In this document: one piece after another, positions 18,481 to 27,072 of the stretch
Layout: every line of letters begins with the position of its first letter
Position numbering within the stretch: position 1 is the first letter of the stretch
NCBI RefSeq assembly: GCF_004362145.1
Contig: NZ_SNXC01000010.1
Coordinates: forward strand, 1-64,000
Direction of reading: 5' to 3'
Length of the DNA: 64,000 nucleotides
Source: Marinomonas balearica
Lineage (GTDB): Bacteria; Pseudomonadota; Gammaproteobacteria; Pseudomonadales; Marinomonadaceae
Position numbers and translations under genes: made by a program
Notes under the pieces: generated by a model
Database searches by the model: none
The model's input: the letters and a program-made list of their open reading frames with translations, nothing else
Told to the model about the DNA's origin: nothing

Positions 18481-19281
18481 ATGAAAGTGTATTTTGTTTC
18501 AGATGGTACAGCGATCACTGCTGAGGTGTTCGGGTCAGCGATGTTGTCGTTCTTTGATGTGGATATAGAGGCCGAGAGTGTGCCTTTTTTAGCAACGATT
18601 GACCAAGCGAATGGATTCGTTCATCAGGTGAATGAAGAGGTTGAAGAAGGTAAGGCTGCGTTAGTTTTCTACACTATTTCTGATCCTGAAATAAGCGAGG
18701 TTGTTCAGCGTTGTGATACACATTGTTATAATTTATTTGGGGATTTACTTTCCCCAATTGAGAAGGCCTTGGGTGTTCCGGCGCGACCGACGGCACAGAA
18801 AGCGCACGGAATGAAAGCAGGCGTTTATGATACGCGTATAGATGCAATTAACTATGCGTTAGCCAATGATGACGGGGTATCTATTAAAAATTTTGAAGAA
18901 GCCGATGTCATATTACTCGGTGTATCTCGTTCAGGAAAAACCCCGACCAGTTTGTATATGGCAATGCAGTATGGTGTTAAGGCTGCGAACTATCCATTGA
19001 ATGAAGATGACTTTAAATCCGTTGGTTTGCCCAAAATATTACGTCCTCATAAAACCAAACTCTACGGTCTTACTATCAACCCTCAGCGTTTGCACGAAAT
19101 TCGTTCGGGTCGCATGGCTGCTTCAAAATACGCATCACATCGACAGTGTCGTTATGAGATTGATGAAGTCGAGGCGATTTACCGTCAAGAACGCATTTCG
19201 TTTTTAAATACCACGCATTTATCTGTGGAAGAAATTTCCACCAAAATCATGGCTGCGATGCAATTATCAAGACATCGCTAA
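18481..19281 (+). CDS. ppsR: PEP synthase regulatory kinase/phosphorylase (DUF299)
   Basis: The protein has 266 residues. It inactivates PpsA by ADP-dependent phosphorylation of a threonine next to the catalytic histidine and reactivates it by phosphate-dependent removal. It opens with SDGTAITAEV and carries the nucleotide loop GVSRSGKTPTS at about 147-157, as in E. coli PpsR. Its divergence from ppsA is the usual arrangement. Start: ATG 18481 gives the family's usual MKVYFVSDGT beginning. An in-frame ATG at 18445 would add 12 residues; neither has a strong ribosome site. Confidence 0.95.
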   Translation: MKVYFVSDGTAITAEVFGSAMLSFFDVDIEAESVPFLATIDQANGFVHQVNEEVEEGKAALVFYTISDPEISEVVQRCDTHCYNLFGDLLSPIEKALGVPARPTAQKAHGMKAGVYDTRIDAINYALANDDGVSIKNFEEADVILLGVSRSGKTPTSLYMAMQYGVKAANYPLNEDDFKSVGLPKILRPHKTKLYGLTINPQRLHEIRSGRMAASKYASHRQCRYEIDEVEAIYRQERISFLNTTHLSVEEISTKIMAAMQLSRHR

Positions 19282-19328
19282 TCAAGATTGAGCACAAACC
19301 TATCAGCTTTTTAGATGAGTTCTTAATA

Positions 19329-19359
19329 TTGGTCCGTTTTATGTCATAAAACGGACCAA
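19329..19359. repeat. 31-base near-perfect palindrome after ppsR
   Basis: The 15-base arms 19329-19343 (starting TTGGTCCGTTTT) and 19345-19359 are exact inverted copies separated by one base. It can form a strong hairpin and may act as a terminator for ppsR, but no T tract follows on the plus strand, so an operator or transcript-stabilising role is also possible. Confidence 0.6.
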
Positions 19360-19436
19360 ACTAATTTTTAGTATGGCTAGGTTTGTTGACCACAAATGAA
19401 AAAATACAGATAAACAGTACGTCATGTTGTGGAATT

Positions 19437-19461
19437 ACACGCAGTTTTAACAACCGCGTGT
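19437..19461 (+). other. Hairpin in the rnr leader
   Basis: ACACGC (19437-19442) pairs with GCGTGT (19456-19461), with a short inner GTT/AAC helix, in the space upstream of rnr. There is no T tract. It might be a leader structure or only chance; low weight. Confidence 0.25.
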
Positions 19462-19616
19462 TTAAATATGAAGAGTAAAGGGGGTTGCGTGAAGCTTATT
19501 AGAAGTGAATACACTATACTACTCCCCATAAATAAGTTAACGGCCTGTGCTCTTTTTTGTGCGTTTGAGCCGTTTTCTTTTCCAAGAAAAGAGTCTCCTA
19601 GAAGGACAATAATAAT

Positions 19617-22313
19617 TTGAGTAATAATAAAGTGAATGATCCTTTCTCGGATCGTGAGGCGTCTAAATACGACAACCCTATCCCCAGTAGAGAGTTCATT
19701 CTCGAACATATTGCTAAATTGGGACATCCAGCGACCCATCCTAGTTTATGTCATGATTTTAATTTGACGAGTGATGATGGAATTGAAGCGTTACGCCGCC
19801 GTTTAATTGCAATGAGTCGTGATCATCAACTGCAAAGCAACGTTGACAATGAATACAGCCTGATTGAATCTTCAGATCTTATTGAAGGGCGTGTTCAAGG
19901 TACAAAAGAAGGCCATGGTTTTTTAATAAGAGAGAATGACGACGATATTTTCCTTTCTGCGCGACAAATGCAGTCAGTAATGGACGGTGACATCGTTGTG
20001 GGTCGCCTTTCTGGGCGAACTGTGAAAGGGCGTTTGGACGGTGTTGTTGTTGAAGTTAAAGAACGCAAACACGCTCAAATTGTTGGCCGCTATTATGAAG
20101 AAAGCGCTACTGCATTTGTTACACCCGAAAACCCAAGGATTACACAGGATATTCTGATCGAACAATTCTCGGGCTTAACACCCAAGCATGGCCAGTATGT
20201 TTTGGTGGAGTTTTTAGAATACGGTGGGCGAAACTCAGCCGCTAAAGGGTTGGTGAAAAAAGTTTTGGGAGACTTCATGGCTCCCGGTATGGAGATCGAT
20301 GTTGCAATACACCGATACGACATTCCAAGTGATTGGCCAAAAGCCGTTGAGAACCAAGCAAAGCACATTGCAACAGAAGTTGCAGAAGAAGATAAAGTCA
20401 ATCGTGTAGATTTGCGTGAAACGCCATTTGTAACGATCGATGGTGAAGATGCTCGTGATTTTGATGACGCTGTTTACTGTGAAAAAACGCCCGGTGGATG
20501 GAAGTTATTCGTTGCGATTGCGGATGTTTCGCATTATGTCAAAAAAGGCACCGCGCTTGACGAAGAAGCCATCGTACGAGGTAATTCAGTCTACTTCCCT
20601 GGGCGAGTTGTTCCTATGCTGCCCGAGGCATTGTCAAACGGCTTGTGCTCGTTGAATCCTGACGTTGATCGTTTAGCCATGGTCGCTGAGATCTCCTTGA
20701 CCTCTCGCGGAAAAATGCGTGGTTTCAAATTTTACGAAGGCCTTATTCGTTCCCATGCACGATTGACTTATTCTAAAGTCGCAAAAATGATCGATGCGGA
20801 TCTTGATGATCAAGGCATGGAACTCCGTGATCGATATTCGTCAATTATCTCTCACATTGATGATCTTCATGGTTTGTATAAAGTACTGCGAGAAGCGCGT
20901 GAAGTTCGAGGTGCGATGGACTTTGATACAGTCGAAACACGTATGGTGTTCGACGAAAATTCTAAAATTGACGAAATTGTCCCGATCGAACGAAATGATG
21001 CACATAAGCTAATCGAAGAATGTATGTTGTGTGCCAACGTCGCGGCCGCTGAACTGCTGTTAAAAGCAGATTTACCTGCATTGTTCCGTGTACATGAAGG
21101 TCCTAAAGAAGAGAAGCTGCTGGCTCTACGCACATATTTGTCAGTACTCGGTTTGGAGTTAGAAGGCGGGCTTAAACCGACGCCGACGGATTATGCAAAA
21201 CTCGGTGACATTGTTCGCGAACGTGCGGACTCAAGAAGTATTCAGGTTATGATGCTTCGCTCAATGTCACAGGCGGTATATCAAGCGGATAACTTAGGGC
21301 ATTTTGGGTTGCATTATGAAGCCTACACGCATTTTACATCGCCTATTCGCCGTTACCCAGATTTGCTTGTCCACCGAGCGATTCGATATCTAATTCGGGG
21401 TGAGGGAGCTCCTAAAGTACGCCAAGTCTACAAAGTACCGGGAGCGGACAAACTAAAGGCAAATAAAATTTACGGTTACGATCATGCGGATATGGATGGT
21501 TTAGGCGATTCGTGTTCGACAACAGAAAGGCGAGCAGATGAAGCGACTCGAGACGTCGAAGCTTGGTTAAAATGTCAGTATGTTGAGCAGCACCTTGGCG
21601 AAGAGTTTGATGGTATTGTTGCCGCCGTGACACCGTTTGGTCTATTTGTCGAATTGGGTGGACTCTTTGTTGAAGGCTTGATTCATATATCTGGGTTAGG
21701 TAATGACTACTTTATCCACGATCCGGAGCACCAAGCAATAATCGGTGAACGTACCGGTAAATCCTATAAGCTTGGAGACAAAGTAAAAGTCAGTGTAACA
21801 AGCGTCAACTTGGATCAACGAAAAATTGATTTAGGCCTTGTTCAAAACCGTTCTTCTAAGCCCAAGAAACGCACTGAAAAAAGTGAATCTTCTGAGTTGG
21901 AAATGCAGTTAGCTCAACTTCCCCCAATGGAATTAGGTGGACGAAAACCAAGTAGAGCAAAAGCGGAATCTGACGGCCCTGAAAGCCTTGGCGAAGAAGC
22001 GACAAAGAAACCGGGCAATAGAAGTGAGAAAAACAGCTGGAGTTCTTCTAAAAGAGATGCTGAAAAACAAGCTGAAGGCAAAAAAGGGAAGAAAAAAAGC
22101 CCTCGAAAAAAAGTCAGTTTGAATAAAGGTAAACCAAAAAGTAAGGCGAAAAAAGCTGAAAAAGCCCATAGCCATGCGGAACCCAACAAAGGCAATACGA
22201 TAAAAAAAGCCAAGGCTGAAAAAACGGCGCCGAAAAAAGGATCATCCGACGTCAAAAAGAAAAAGCCTCGTAAGTCTAAAAAGAGTAACGCAAAGCGCCG
22301 CTCCGTAGATTAG
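19617..22313 (+). CDS. rnr: Ribonuclease R
   Basis: The 898-residue exoribonuclease degrades structured RNA 3' to 5'. Domains in order: winged-helix N terminus, cold-shock domains (about 85-230), and the RNB nuclease with catalytic acids in DGEDARDFDDAVY (about 275-287). The S1 domain follows (about 665-740), then a Lys/Arg-rich tail (about 745-898), longer than in E. coli (813 residues). The start is TTG at 19617 with GAAGGA ten bases upstream and no ATG nearby. The rlmB gene follows at 65 bases, the usual rnr-rlmB pairing. The long basic tail may bind RNA or the ribosome; that is inferred. Confidence 0.96.
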   Translation: MSNNKVNDPFSDREASKYDNPIPSREFILEHIAKLGHPATHPSLCHDFNLTSDDGIEALRRRLIAMSRDHQLQSNVDNEYSLIESSDLIEGRVQGTKEGHGFLIRENDDDIFLSARQMQSVMDGDIVVGRLSGRTVKGRLDGVVVEVKERKHAQIVGRYYEESATAFVTPENPRITQDILIEQFSGLTPKHGQYVLVEFLEYGGRNSAAKGLVKKVLGDFMAPGMEIDVAIHRYDIPSDWPKAVENQAKHIATEVAEEDKVNRVDLRETPFVTIDGEDARDFDDAVYCEKTPGGWKLFVAIADVSHYVKKGTALDEEAIVRGNSVYFPGRVVPMLPEALSNGLCSLNPDVDRLAMVAEISLTSRGKMRGFKFYEGLIRSHARLTYSKVAKMIDADLDDQGMELRDRYSSIISHIDDLHGLYKVLREAREVRGAMDFDTVETRMVFDENSKIDEIVPIERNDAHKLIEECMLCANVAAAELLLKADLPALFRVHEGPKEEKLLALRTYLSVLGLELEGGLKPTPTDYAKLGDIVRERADSRSIQVMMLRSMSQAVYQADNLGHFGLHYEAYTHFTSPIRRYPDLLVHRAIRYLIRGEGAPKVRQVYKVPGADKLKANKIYGYDHADMDGLGDSCSTTERRADEATRDVEAWLKCQYVEQHLGEEFDGIVAAVTPFGLFVELGGLFVEGLIHISGLGNDYFIHDPEHQAIIGERTGKSYKLGDKVKVSVTSVNLDQRKIDLGLVQNRSSKPKKRTEKSESSELEMQLAQLPPMELGGRKPSRAKAESDGPESLGEEATKKPGNRSEKNSWSSSKRDAEKQAEGKKGKKKSPRKKVSLNKGKPKSKAKKAEKAHSHAEPNKGNTIKKAKAEKTAPKKGSSDVKKKKPRKSKKSNAKRRSVD

Positions 22314-22319
22314 TAGAAC

Positions 22320-22343
22320 GCGCCGTCTATAAATAGATGGCGC
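22320..22343 (+). other. Intercistronic hairpin between rnr and rlmB
   Basis: GCGCCGTCTAT (22320-22330) pairs with ATAGATGGCGC (22333-22343) over 11 bases with a two-base turn and one GT pair. No T tract follows, so it is more likely a transcript-processing or stabilising structure than a terminator. Confidence 0.5.
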
Positions 22344-22378
22344 AAATTGATTAAGCATTAAGAGTAAAGATAGGCAAT

Positions 22379-23140
22379 ATGTCGAATTTAGAATGGGTAT
22401 ATGGCATTCACGCAGTAGAAAACGCGCTCACTCAACAACCAGAAAGAGTGAAAGAAGTTCGTTTTCAAGAAGGGCGAGAAGATAAAAAAACACAGCGACT
22501 TATGCAGTTGTGTAAGAAAAGCGGAGTGCGCTTTCAAGTCGTACCTCGTAAAGTGTTGGATCAGTTGTTTGTGACAAGTAAAGACCGCGTTGTTCATCAG
22601 GGTGTGGTTGCTCAGGCAACAATGACGAAAGCAAAAGATGAAGCCGATCTGCACAAGCACATTGGGTCTTTAGAAGAGACACCGCTTATTATTATTTTGG
22701 ACAGCATAACGGATCCTCATAATTTAGGTGCTTGTTTACGAAGCGCTGATGCCGCGGGTGCGCATGCTGTCGTTATGCCAAAAGATAAATCGGCGCCGTT
22801 AAATGCAACAGTTAGTAAAGTTGCCTGCGGAGCGGCTGAGAGTATGCCTGTTTTCGCAGTTACGAATTTAGCGAGAACCATGAAAAAATTGCAAGATCAA
22901 GGTGTCTGGATCTTTGGTACGGCAGGTGAAGCAACGGATATGTTGTACGATCATGATCTGACGATTCCGACAGCCATCGTGATGGGTGCGGAAGGCGATG
23001 GCATGCGCCGCCTTACGCGTGAACAGTGCGATTATCTCGTAAAACTGCCAATGGCGGGTGTGGTGTCGAGCCTAAATGTGTCGGTAGCGACCGGCGTTTG
23101 TTTGTATGAAGCCGTGCGCCAACGTACAAATAAAGCATAA
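22379..23140 (+). CDS. rlmB: 23S rRNA (guanosine-2251-2'-O)-methyltransferase
   Basis: The SpoU-family methyltransferase has 253 residues and uses S-adenosylmethionine. An N-terminal L30e-like substrate-binding part (WVYGIHAVENAL...) is followed by the trefoil-knot catalytic domain. The three family motifs are visible: SITDPHNLGACLRSADAAGA, VMGAEGDGM and LPMAGVVSSLNVSVATGV. It modifies the peptidyl-transferase region of 23S rRNA. It lies in the rnr operon and ends at an intrinsic terminator. Confidence 0.95.
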   Translation: MSNLEWVYGIHAVENALTQQPERVKEVRFQEGREDKKTQRLMQLCKKSGVRFQVVPRKVLDQLFVTSKDRVVHQGVVAQATMTKAKDEADLHKHIGSLEETPLIIILDSITDPHNLGACLRSADAAGAHAVVMPKDKSAPLNATVSKVACGAAESMPVFAVTNLARTMKKLQDQGVWIFGTAGEATDMLYDHDLTIPTAIVMGAEGDGMRRLTREQCDYLVKLPMAGVVSSLNVSVATGVCLYEAVRQRTNKA

Positions 23141-23163
23141 TTCATCGAGTAGAACGGTTACTA

Positions 23164-23195
23164 AAAAGGAGGCGACTTTCACGCTTCCTTTTCTT
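23164..23195 (+). terminator. Rho-independent terminator after rlmB
   Basis: AAAAGGAGGCG (23164-23174) pairs with CGCTTCCTTTT (23182-23192), one GT pair, with a short T-rich stretch after it. It lies 25 bases after the rlmB stop codon and separates it from the cobalamin cluster. Confidence 0.75.
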
Positions 23196-23238
23196 TATGT
23201 TTAAACTCGCTTAAATTTGATGTTCAGTGAGAGATATC

Positions 23239-24306
23239 ATGTCTGTATTTGATCAATTTTCTTTTCCCCCTGTAAGTTCTTGTTTAGATCCCGATATTCA
23301 ACAGAAAATTGACACCAAAACCAAACCTCCAGGTTCATTGGGTGTGCTTGAAAATATAGCCTCTCAGTTGTCTAGAATTCAGCGAACGGTAACCCCATCG
23401 GTTTCAAACTCCCAAATGATCGTGTTTGCTGCTGATCATGGTGTGGTCGATCAAGGAATCAGCGCCTTTCCTCAAGAAGTGACACCTCAAATGGTGGCGA
23501 ATTTTCTTGCGGGTGGGGCAGCCGTCAGTGTTTTTTGTGAGCAACATGGTGTCCCGTTAAAAGTGGTTGATGTTGGCGTTAAAGCAGACATTCCGCCTCA
23601 TCCTTTATTGATAAACGCCAAAGTCGCCTATGGATCAGAAGATTTCATGCTGCGTGCTGCAATGACGAACCAGCAATTAGAGCAAGCAATGGAGGTAGGC
23701 ATTGATCAAGCAAATGTCGCGGTTGACTCTGGTGTTGAGCTTCTTATGTTTGGGGAAATGGGGATTGGTAATACGTGTGTTGCATCTTGCATGATCAGTG
23801 CGTTGACAGGAATGTCAGGAGCAGAAACTGCAGGGCCGGGCACGGGGCTTAATGCGGATGGTATTTCTCACAAGGCAAACGTCATTCAGTCATCATTGAA
23901 GCGCGCAGAATCAACACTGGGGAGATCGTTGAAGGACTGGAGCATTCAGGATGTAGGTGAACAATGTGGTGGATTTGAGATCATTGCCATGGCGGGCGCG
24001 ATGTTGCAGTCTGCTAAGCGAGGTGTCGCTTTTGTTGTTGACGGGTTCATATGCACCGCAGCCTATGCATATGCTTGGAAGGTTCAAAGTAATATCTCTG
24101 AGTATGCAATATTTGCACATCAATCTAACGAAACGGCCCATCAAACGGTACTGACGTATCTTAACGCTCGACCTGTTCTCTCATTGGATTTGCGTCTTGG
24201 TGAAGGCTCCGGTGCAATTTTAGCCTATCCTATAATAAAAAGTGCAACGGTGTTTATCGCGCGTATGGCAAGTTTTGCCGATGCAGGAGTAAGTGATGGT
24301 CAATAA
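23239..24306 (+). CDS. cobT: Nicotinate-nucleotide-dimethylbenzimidazole phosphoribosyltransferase
   Basis: The enzyme has 355 residues and transfers ribose phosphate from nicotinate mononucleotide to 5,6-dimethylbenzimidazole, making alpha-ribazole phosphate for the lower ligand of cobalamin. Visible family motifs are TKPPGSLG near the start, FAADHGV, GEMGIGNT, and the catalytic glutamate E322 in LGEGSGA near the C terminus. The ATG at 23239 is preferred over GTG 23227 because GAGAG precedes it at good spacing. No cobalamin riboswitch fits in the 98 bases upstream. It overlaps cobS by 11 bases. Confidence 0.96.
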   Translation: MSVFDQFSFPPVSSCLDPDIQQKIDTKTKPPGSLGVLENIASQLSRIQRTVTPSVSNSQMIVFAADHGVVDQGISAFPQEVTPQMVANFLAGGAAVSVFCEQHGVPLKVVDVGVKADIPPHPLLINAKVAYGSEDFMLRAAMTNQQLEQAMEVGIDQANVAVDSGVELLMFGEMGIGNTCVASCMISALTGMSGAETAGPGTGLNADGISHKANVIQSSLKRAESTLGRSLKDWSIQDVGEQCGGFEIIAMAGAMLQSAKRGVAFVVDGFICTAAYAYAWKVQSNISEYAIFAHQSNETAHQTVLTYLNARPVLSLDLRLGEGSGAILAYPIIKSATVFIARMASFADAGVSDGQ

Positions 24307-25075
24307 ACTGCGCCCGTATCTAACGGGTATTCTACGAAGCATATCAACCTACACTCGCGTGCCTGTAAAGGTGGATTGGGAAGAGCAAAACGGTATCGCT
24401 CATCCCGTATGCTTTTTACCTTGGGTCGGCGCATTTGTTGCTTTTCTAAGTGCTTGGCCACTGCTTTTTTTTAGTTGGAGTGATGAATTTCAAGCTCTGA
24501 TGATGATGCTTTCTGCGGTTTTAATAACCGGAGCATTTCATGAAGACGGCTTGATGGATTCTGCTGATGGGCTTGTAGGCGGATGGAGCTCAGAGCAACG
24601 CCTTTCGATTATGAAAGATTCTCGAATTGGCAGTTACGCCGCAATTGTGATTGTTTTTTCAGTCGCGATAAAGTGGTGGTTGCTAAACCAGTGGATTAGT
24701 GTAAATGAGTGGGAAGGTGGCGTCGCTTCAATATTAGGAGGTTGGGTATCGGTTCATGTATTGGCACGCGTTTTACCTTTACTAATAATGAGCAGCCTTT
24801 CCTATGTCTCTTCTAACCAAAGTAAATCTGCCTCCATGATAGCTGAGCTTTCATTGCGAGATTGGTTTATATCTTTGAGTTCTTTAGTTGTGTGCTTCCT
24901 ATTTTTAGGCTTGCTTCCATTACTTTTTTCACTCATCACGCTTGGGCTGTTTTTTATAGTTGCCCGACTATATCTATCAAAGAGAATTCAAGGGTTTAAC
25001 GGCGATACGTTAGGAGCCACAGAGCAAGTTGCTGAAATCCTCGTACTGTTTTCGTTGTTAGGGTTTACTGCTTAG
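24296..25075 (+). CDS. cobS: Adenosylcobinamide-GDP ribazoletransferase
   Basis: The integral membrane enzyme has 259 residues and joins adenosylcobinamide-GDP to alpha-ribazole (phosphate), the last assembly step of cobalamin. Several hydrophobic helices are present, and the metal-binding acidic motif appears as EDGLMDSADGLVGG, with FNGDTLGA near the C terminus. AGGAG ends six bases before the ATG at 24296, inside cobT, so the two are translationally coupled. Confidence 0.95.
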   Translation: MVNKLRPYLTGILRSISTYTRVPVKVDWEEQNGIAHPVCFLPWVGAFVAFLSAWPLLFFSWSDEFQALMMMLSAVLITGAFHEDGLMDSADGLVGGWSSEQRLSIMKDSRIGSYAAIVIVFSVAIKWWLLNQWISVNEWEGGVASILGGWVSVHVLARVLPLLIMSSLSYVSSNQSKSASMIAELSLRDWFISLSSLVVCFLFLGLLPLLFSLITLGLFFIVARLYLSKRIQGFNGDTLGATEQVAEILVLFSLLGFTA

Positions 25076-25155
25076 ATACTTTTATTTAAGTCAAATGAGC
25101 TTCAACGTTACCATGCCCCCAGAGCGAGAAAATTAAAGGCGTTATTGAATCAACG

Positions 25156-25752
25156 ATGAAATTATTTTTAATACGTCACCCAAAGCCCGACGTAGAAAGT
25201 GGGTTTTGTTATGGCAAACTTGATGTTCCGATTGTATCGACATGGCAAGAAGATGCAGCTTGTGTTCGTAAGTGGCTAAAAAATCGCAAAATTAACAATA
25301 TTCAGTCCTTTCATAGCCCATTGTCACGAGCGGCAAAGTTGGCCTTAAATGTTTACTCTCATTCAGAACCAATCGACGAACTGGTTGAGTTAGATTTCGG
25401 CGATTGGGAAGGGCAAAACTGGTCTAGCATCTCGCAAGATGAAATCGAAGCGTGGGGAAAAGATCTGCAATTTTCGGCGCCGTATAACGGAGAGTCACTT
25501 GAAGATCTCAGGCTACGGATTATGCCAAAAGTTCAAAAAATACTTAGTAAAGCGGGAGAAAATGACGTTGTGTTGTTTGCGCACTCTGGTGTGATTAAAG
25601 TCATTGTTAGTGTGCTCTGTGAATGGCCAATTAGTGAGTGCCACAGAATTAATATTGGGTATTCGAGTATTACTGAGTTATCGATTCATGGAGAGTCGGC
25701 AAATCGATACATATCTCTAGATCGATTGGGTGCTGGAGACTGGGTTGAATAA
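25156..25752 (+). CDS. cobC: Alpha-ribazole phosphatase, histidine phosphatase family
   Basis: The protein has 198 residues. The histidine phosphatase signature RHPKP near the N terminus (nucleophile H8) and DFGDWEGQ and AHSGVIK define the branch-2-like acid/base residues. Family members release the 5' phosphate of alpha-ribazole phosphate. Location between cobS and cobO supports this over other phosphoglycerate-mutase-like functions. Confidence 0.88.
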   Translation: MKLFLIRHPKPDVESGFCYGKLDVPIVSTWQEDAACVRKWLKNRKINNIQSFHSPLSRAAKLALNVYSHSEPIDELVELDFGDWEGQNWSSISQDEIEAWGKDLQFSAPYNGESLEDLRLRIMPKVQKILSKAGENDVVLFAHSGVIKVIVSVLCEWPISECHRINIGYSSITELSIHGESANRYISLDRLGAGDWVE

Positions 25753-25835
25753 AAGCGACCGTCGTCACCTATAAAACATTAGTAGTTAGAGATCGTTTTA
25801 TACATTAAAAATCATTGCGGTTTTAAGAGGTTGTA

Positions 25836-26468
25836 ATGCTGTTATATTGGCTTGGCATGTTCGGGATCGCCGCATTTGCCATAACGGGAGTGATCTCGTC
25901 AGGAAAGCGAGACATGGATTTGTTCAGTGTTGTGTTATTGGGAATGGTGACCTCGTTAGGAGGAGGGACGATTCGCGATGTGATTTTATCAGTGGATGCT
26001 GTGTATTGGGTTGATGATGTTTCCTATGTATGGGTGGCATTTCTCTCGTCTGTATTTGCTTTTTCAGCTGTTCGGGTCATTGAAAATAGACAACAACTTT
26101 TCGAGTATGCGGACTCTTTTGGTCTGGCATTGTTTACGGTCGTTGCTGCAGAGAAAGTCTTGAATTATGGCTTTTCTTCTATCATTGCAATTGTGATGGG
26201 AGTTATTACGGGTGTAGCTGGAGGAATGATCCGAGATTTATTAAGTCACAGGCCTCCACTTGTATTGGGGAAAGAATTTTACGCAACACCTGCATTTTTG
26301 GGTGCCTTGCTGGTGGTTGCTCTGGAAAAAAACATACCTTTCCATGAATTTAATTCTGTTTACGGTGCCGCATTGATCTTTATACTGAGGCTATTCGCAA
26401 TACACAAAGGTTTATATTACCCGAGCTGGCTACTATACAAAAAGAGAAGTAAACATGACGCAGAGTAA
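25836..26468 (+). CDS. TRIC-type/UPF0126 membrane protein
   Basis: The protein has 210 residues, seven predicted helices and an internal duplication: GGGTIRDVIL in the first half and GVAGGMIRDLL in the second. This is the UPF0126/YicG pattern, now linked to trimeric intracellular cation channels. Its role in a cobalamin cluster is not obvious: it may be a cation channel or only a passenger. It overlaps cobO by 14 bases, so it is translated with it. Confidence 0.85.
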   Translation: MLLYWLGMFGIAAFAITGVISSGKRDMDLFSVVLLGMVTSLGGGTIRDVILSVDAVYWVDDVSYVWVAFLSSVFAFSAVRVIENRQQLFEYADSFGLALFTVVAAEKVLNYGFSSIIAIVMGVITGVAGGMIRDLLSHRPPLVLGKEFYATPAFLGALLVVALEKNIPFHEFNSVYGAALIFILRLFAIHKGLYYPSWLLYKKRSKHDAE

Positions 26469-27072
26469 AACTAACGACGAGAAAAATGCAATTCAGGAAG
26501 CTAAGTTATTAAAGAAAAAAGCCGTAGTGGATGAGCGTATAGCAAAAGCGACGCAGGAACGCGGTGTAAGCATTTTATTGACGGGTAATGGTAAAGGGAA
26601 AAGCTCAAGCGCATTTGGAACCATGGCCCGGGCGTTAGGACATGGCCAAAAGTGTGCGGTTGTTCAATTCATTAAAGGAAGAACAGAAACGGGAGAGCAG
26701 AAGTTCTTTGGAAAGTTGCCAGATGTCGCCTTTCACGTGATGGGACATGGTTTTACATGGGAAACGCGCAATCCAGAATTAGAACAGGAAGCGGCTGAAA
26801 GTGCTTGGGCGTTAGCAAAAGAACTGTTGGCAGACCCAGAAGTGGATTTTGTACTTCTTGATGAAGTGACTTATATGTACAAATATGGCTACCTACAAGT
26901 CGAAGATCTATTGAGTGCCCTCGAAAATCGACCAGAGCATCAAAATGTTATGATGACGGGACGAACTGCGCCCCGAGCATTGCTAGATTCGGTCGATACG
27001 CACAGTAAAATTGCGAATGAACGCCATGCCTTCGCGTCAGGAGTTAAAGCGCAAGAGGGAATTGAGTGGTAG
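26455..27072 (+). CDS. cobO: Cob(I)yrinic acid a,c-diamide adenosyltransferase
   Basis: The 205-residue enzyme attaches the adenosyl group from ATP to reduced corrinoid cobalt (CobO/BtuR/CobA type). A charged N-terminal extension (1-40) precedes the modified P-loop TGNGKGKSSSAFGTMARALG. Later motifs include QFIKG and DEVTYMYKYGYL. It is the fourth cobalamin gene of the cluster. It overlaps the next gene by seven bases. Confidence 0.95.
   Translation: MTQSKTNDEKNAIQEAKLLKKKAVVDERIAKATQERGVSILLTGNGKGKSSSAFGTMARALGHGQKCAVVQFIKGRTETGEQKFFGKLPDVAFHVMGHGFTWETRNPELEQEAAESAWALAKELLADPEVDFVLLDEVTYMYKYGYLQVEDLLSALENRPEHQNVMMTGRTAPRALLDSVDTHSKIANERHAFASGVKAQEGIEW

Noticed and set aside
21914-22255. Antisense frame over the RNase R tail
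   Set aside because: It is the shadow of a Lys-rich coding stretch, giving a Phe/Leu-rich translation that mimics a membrane protein.
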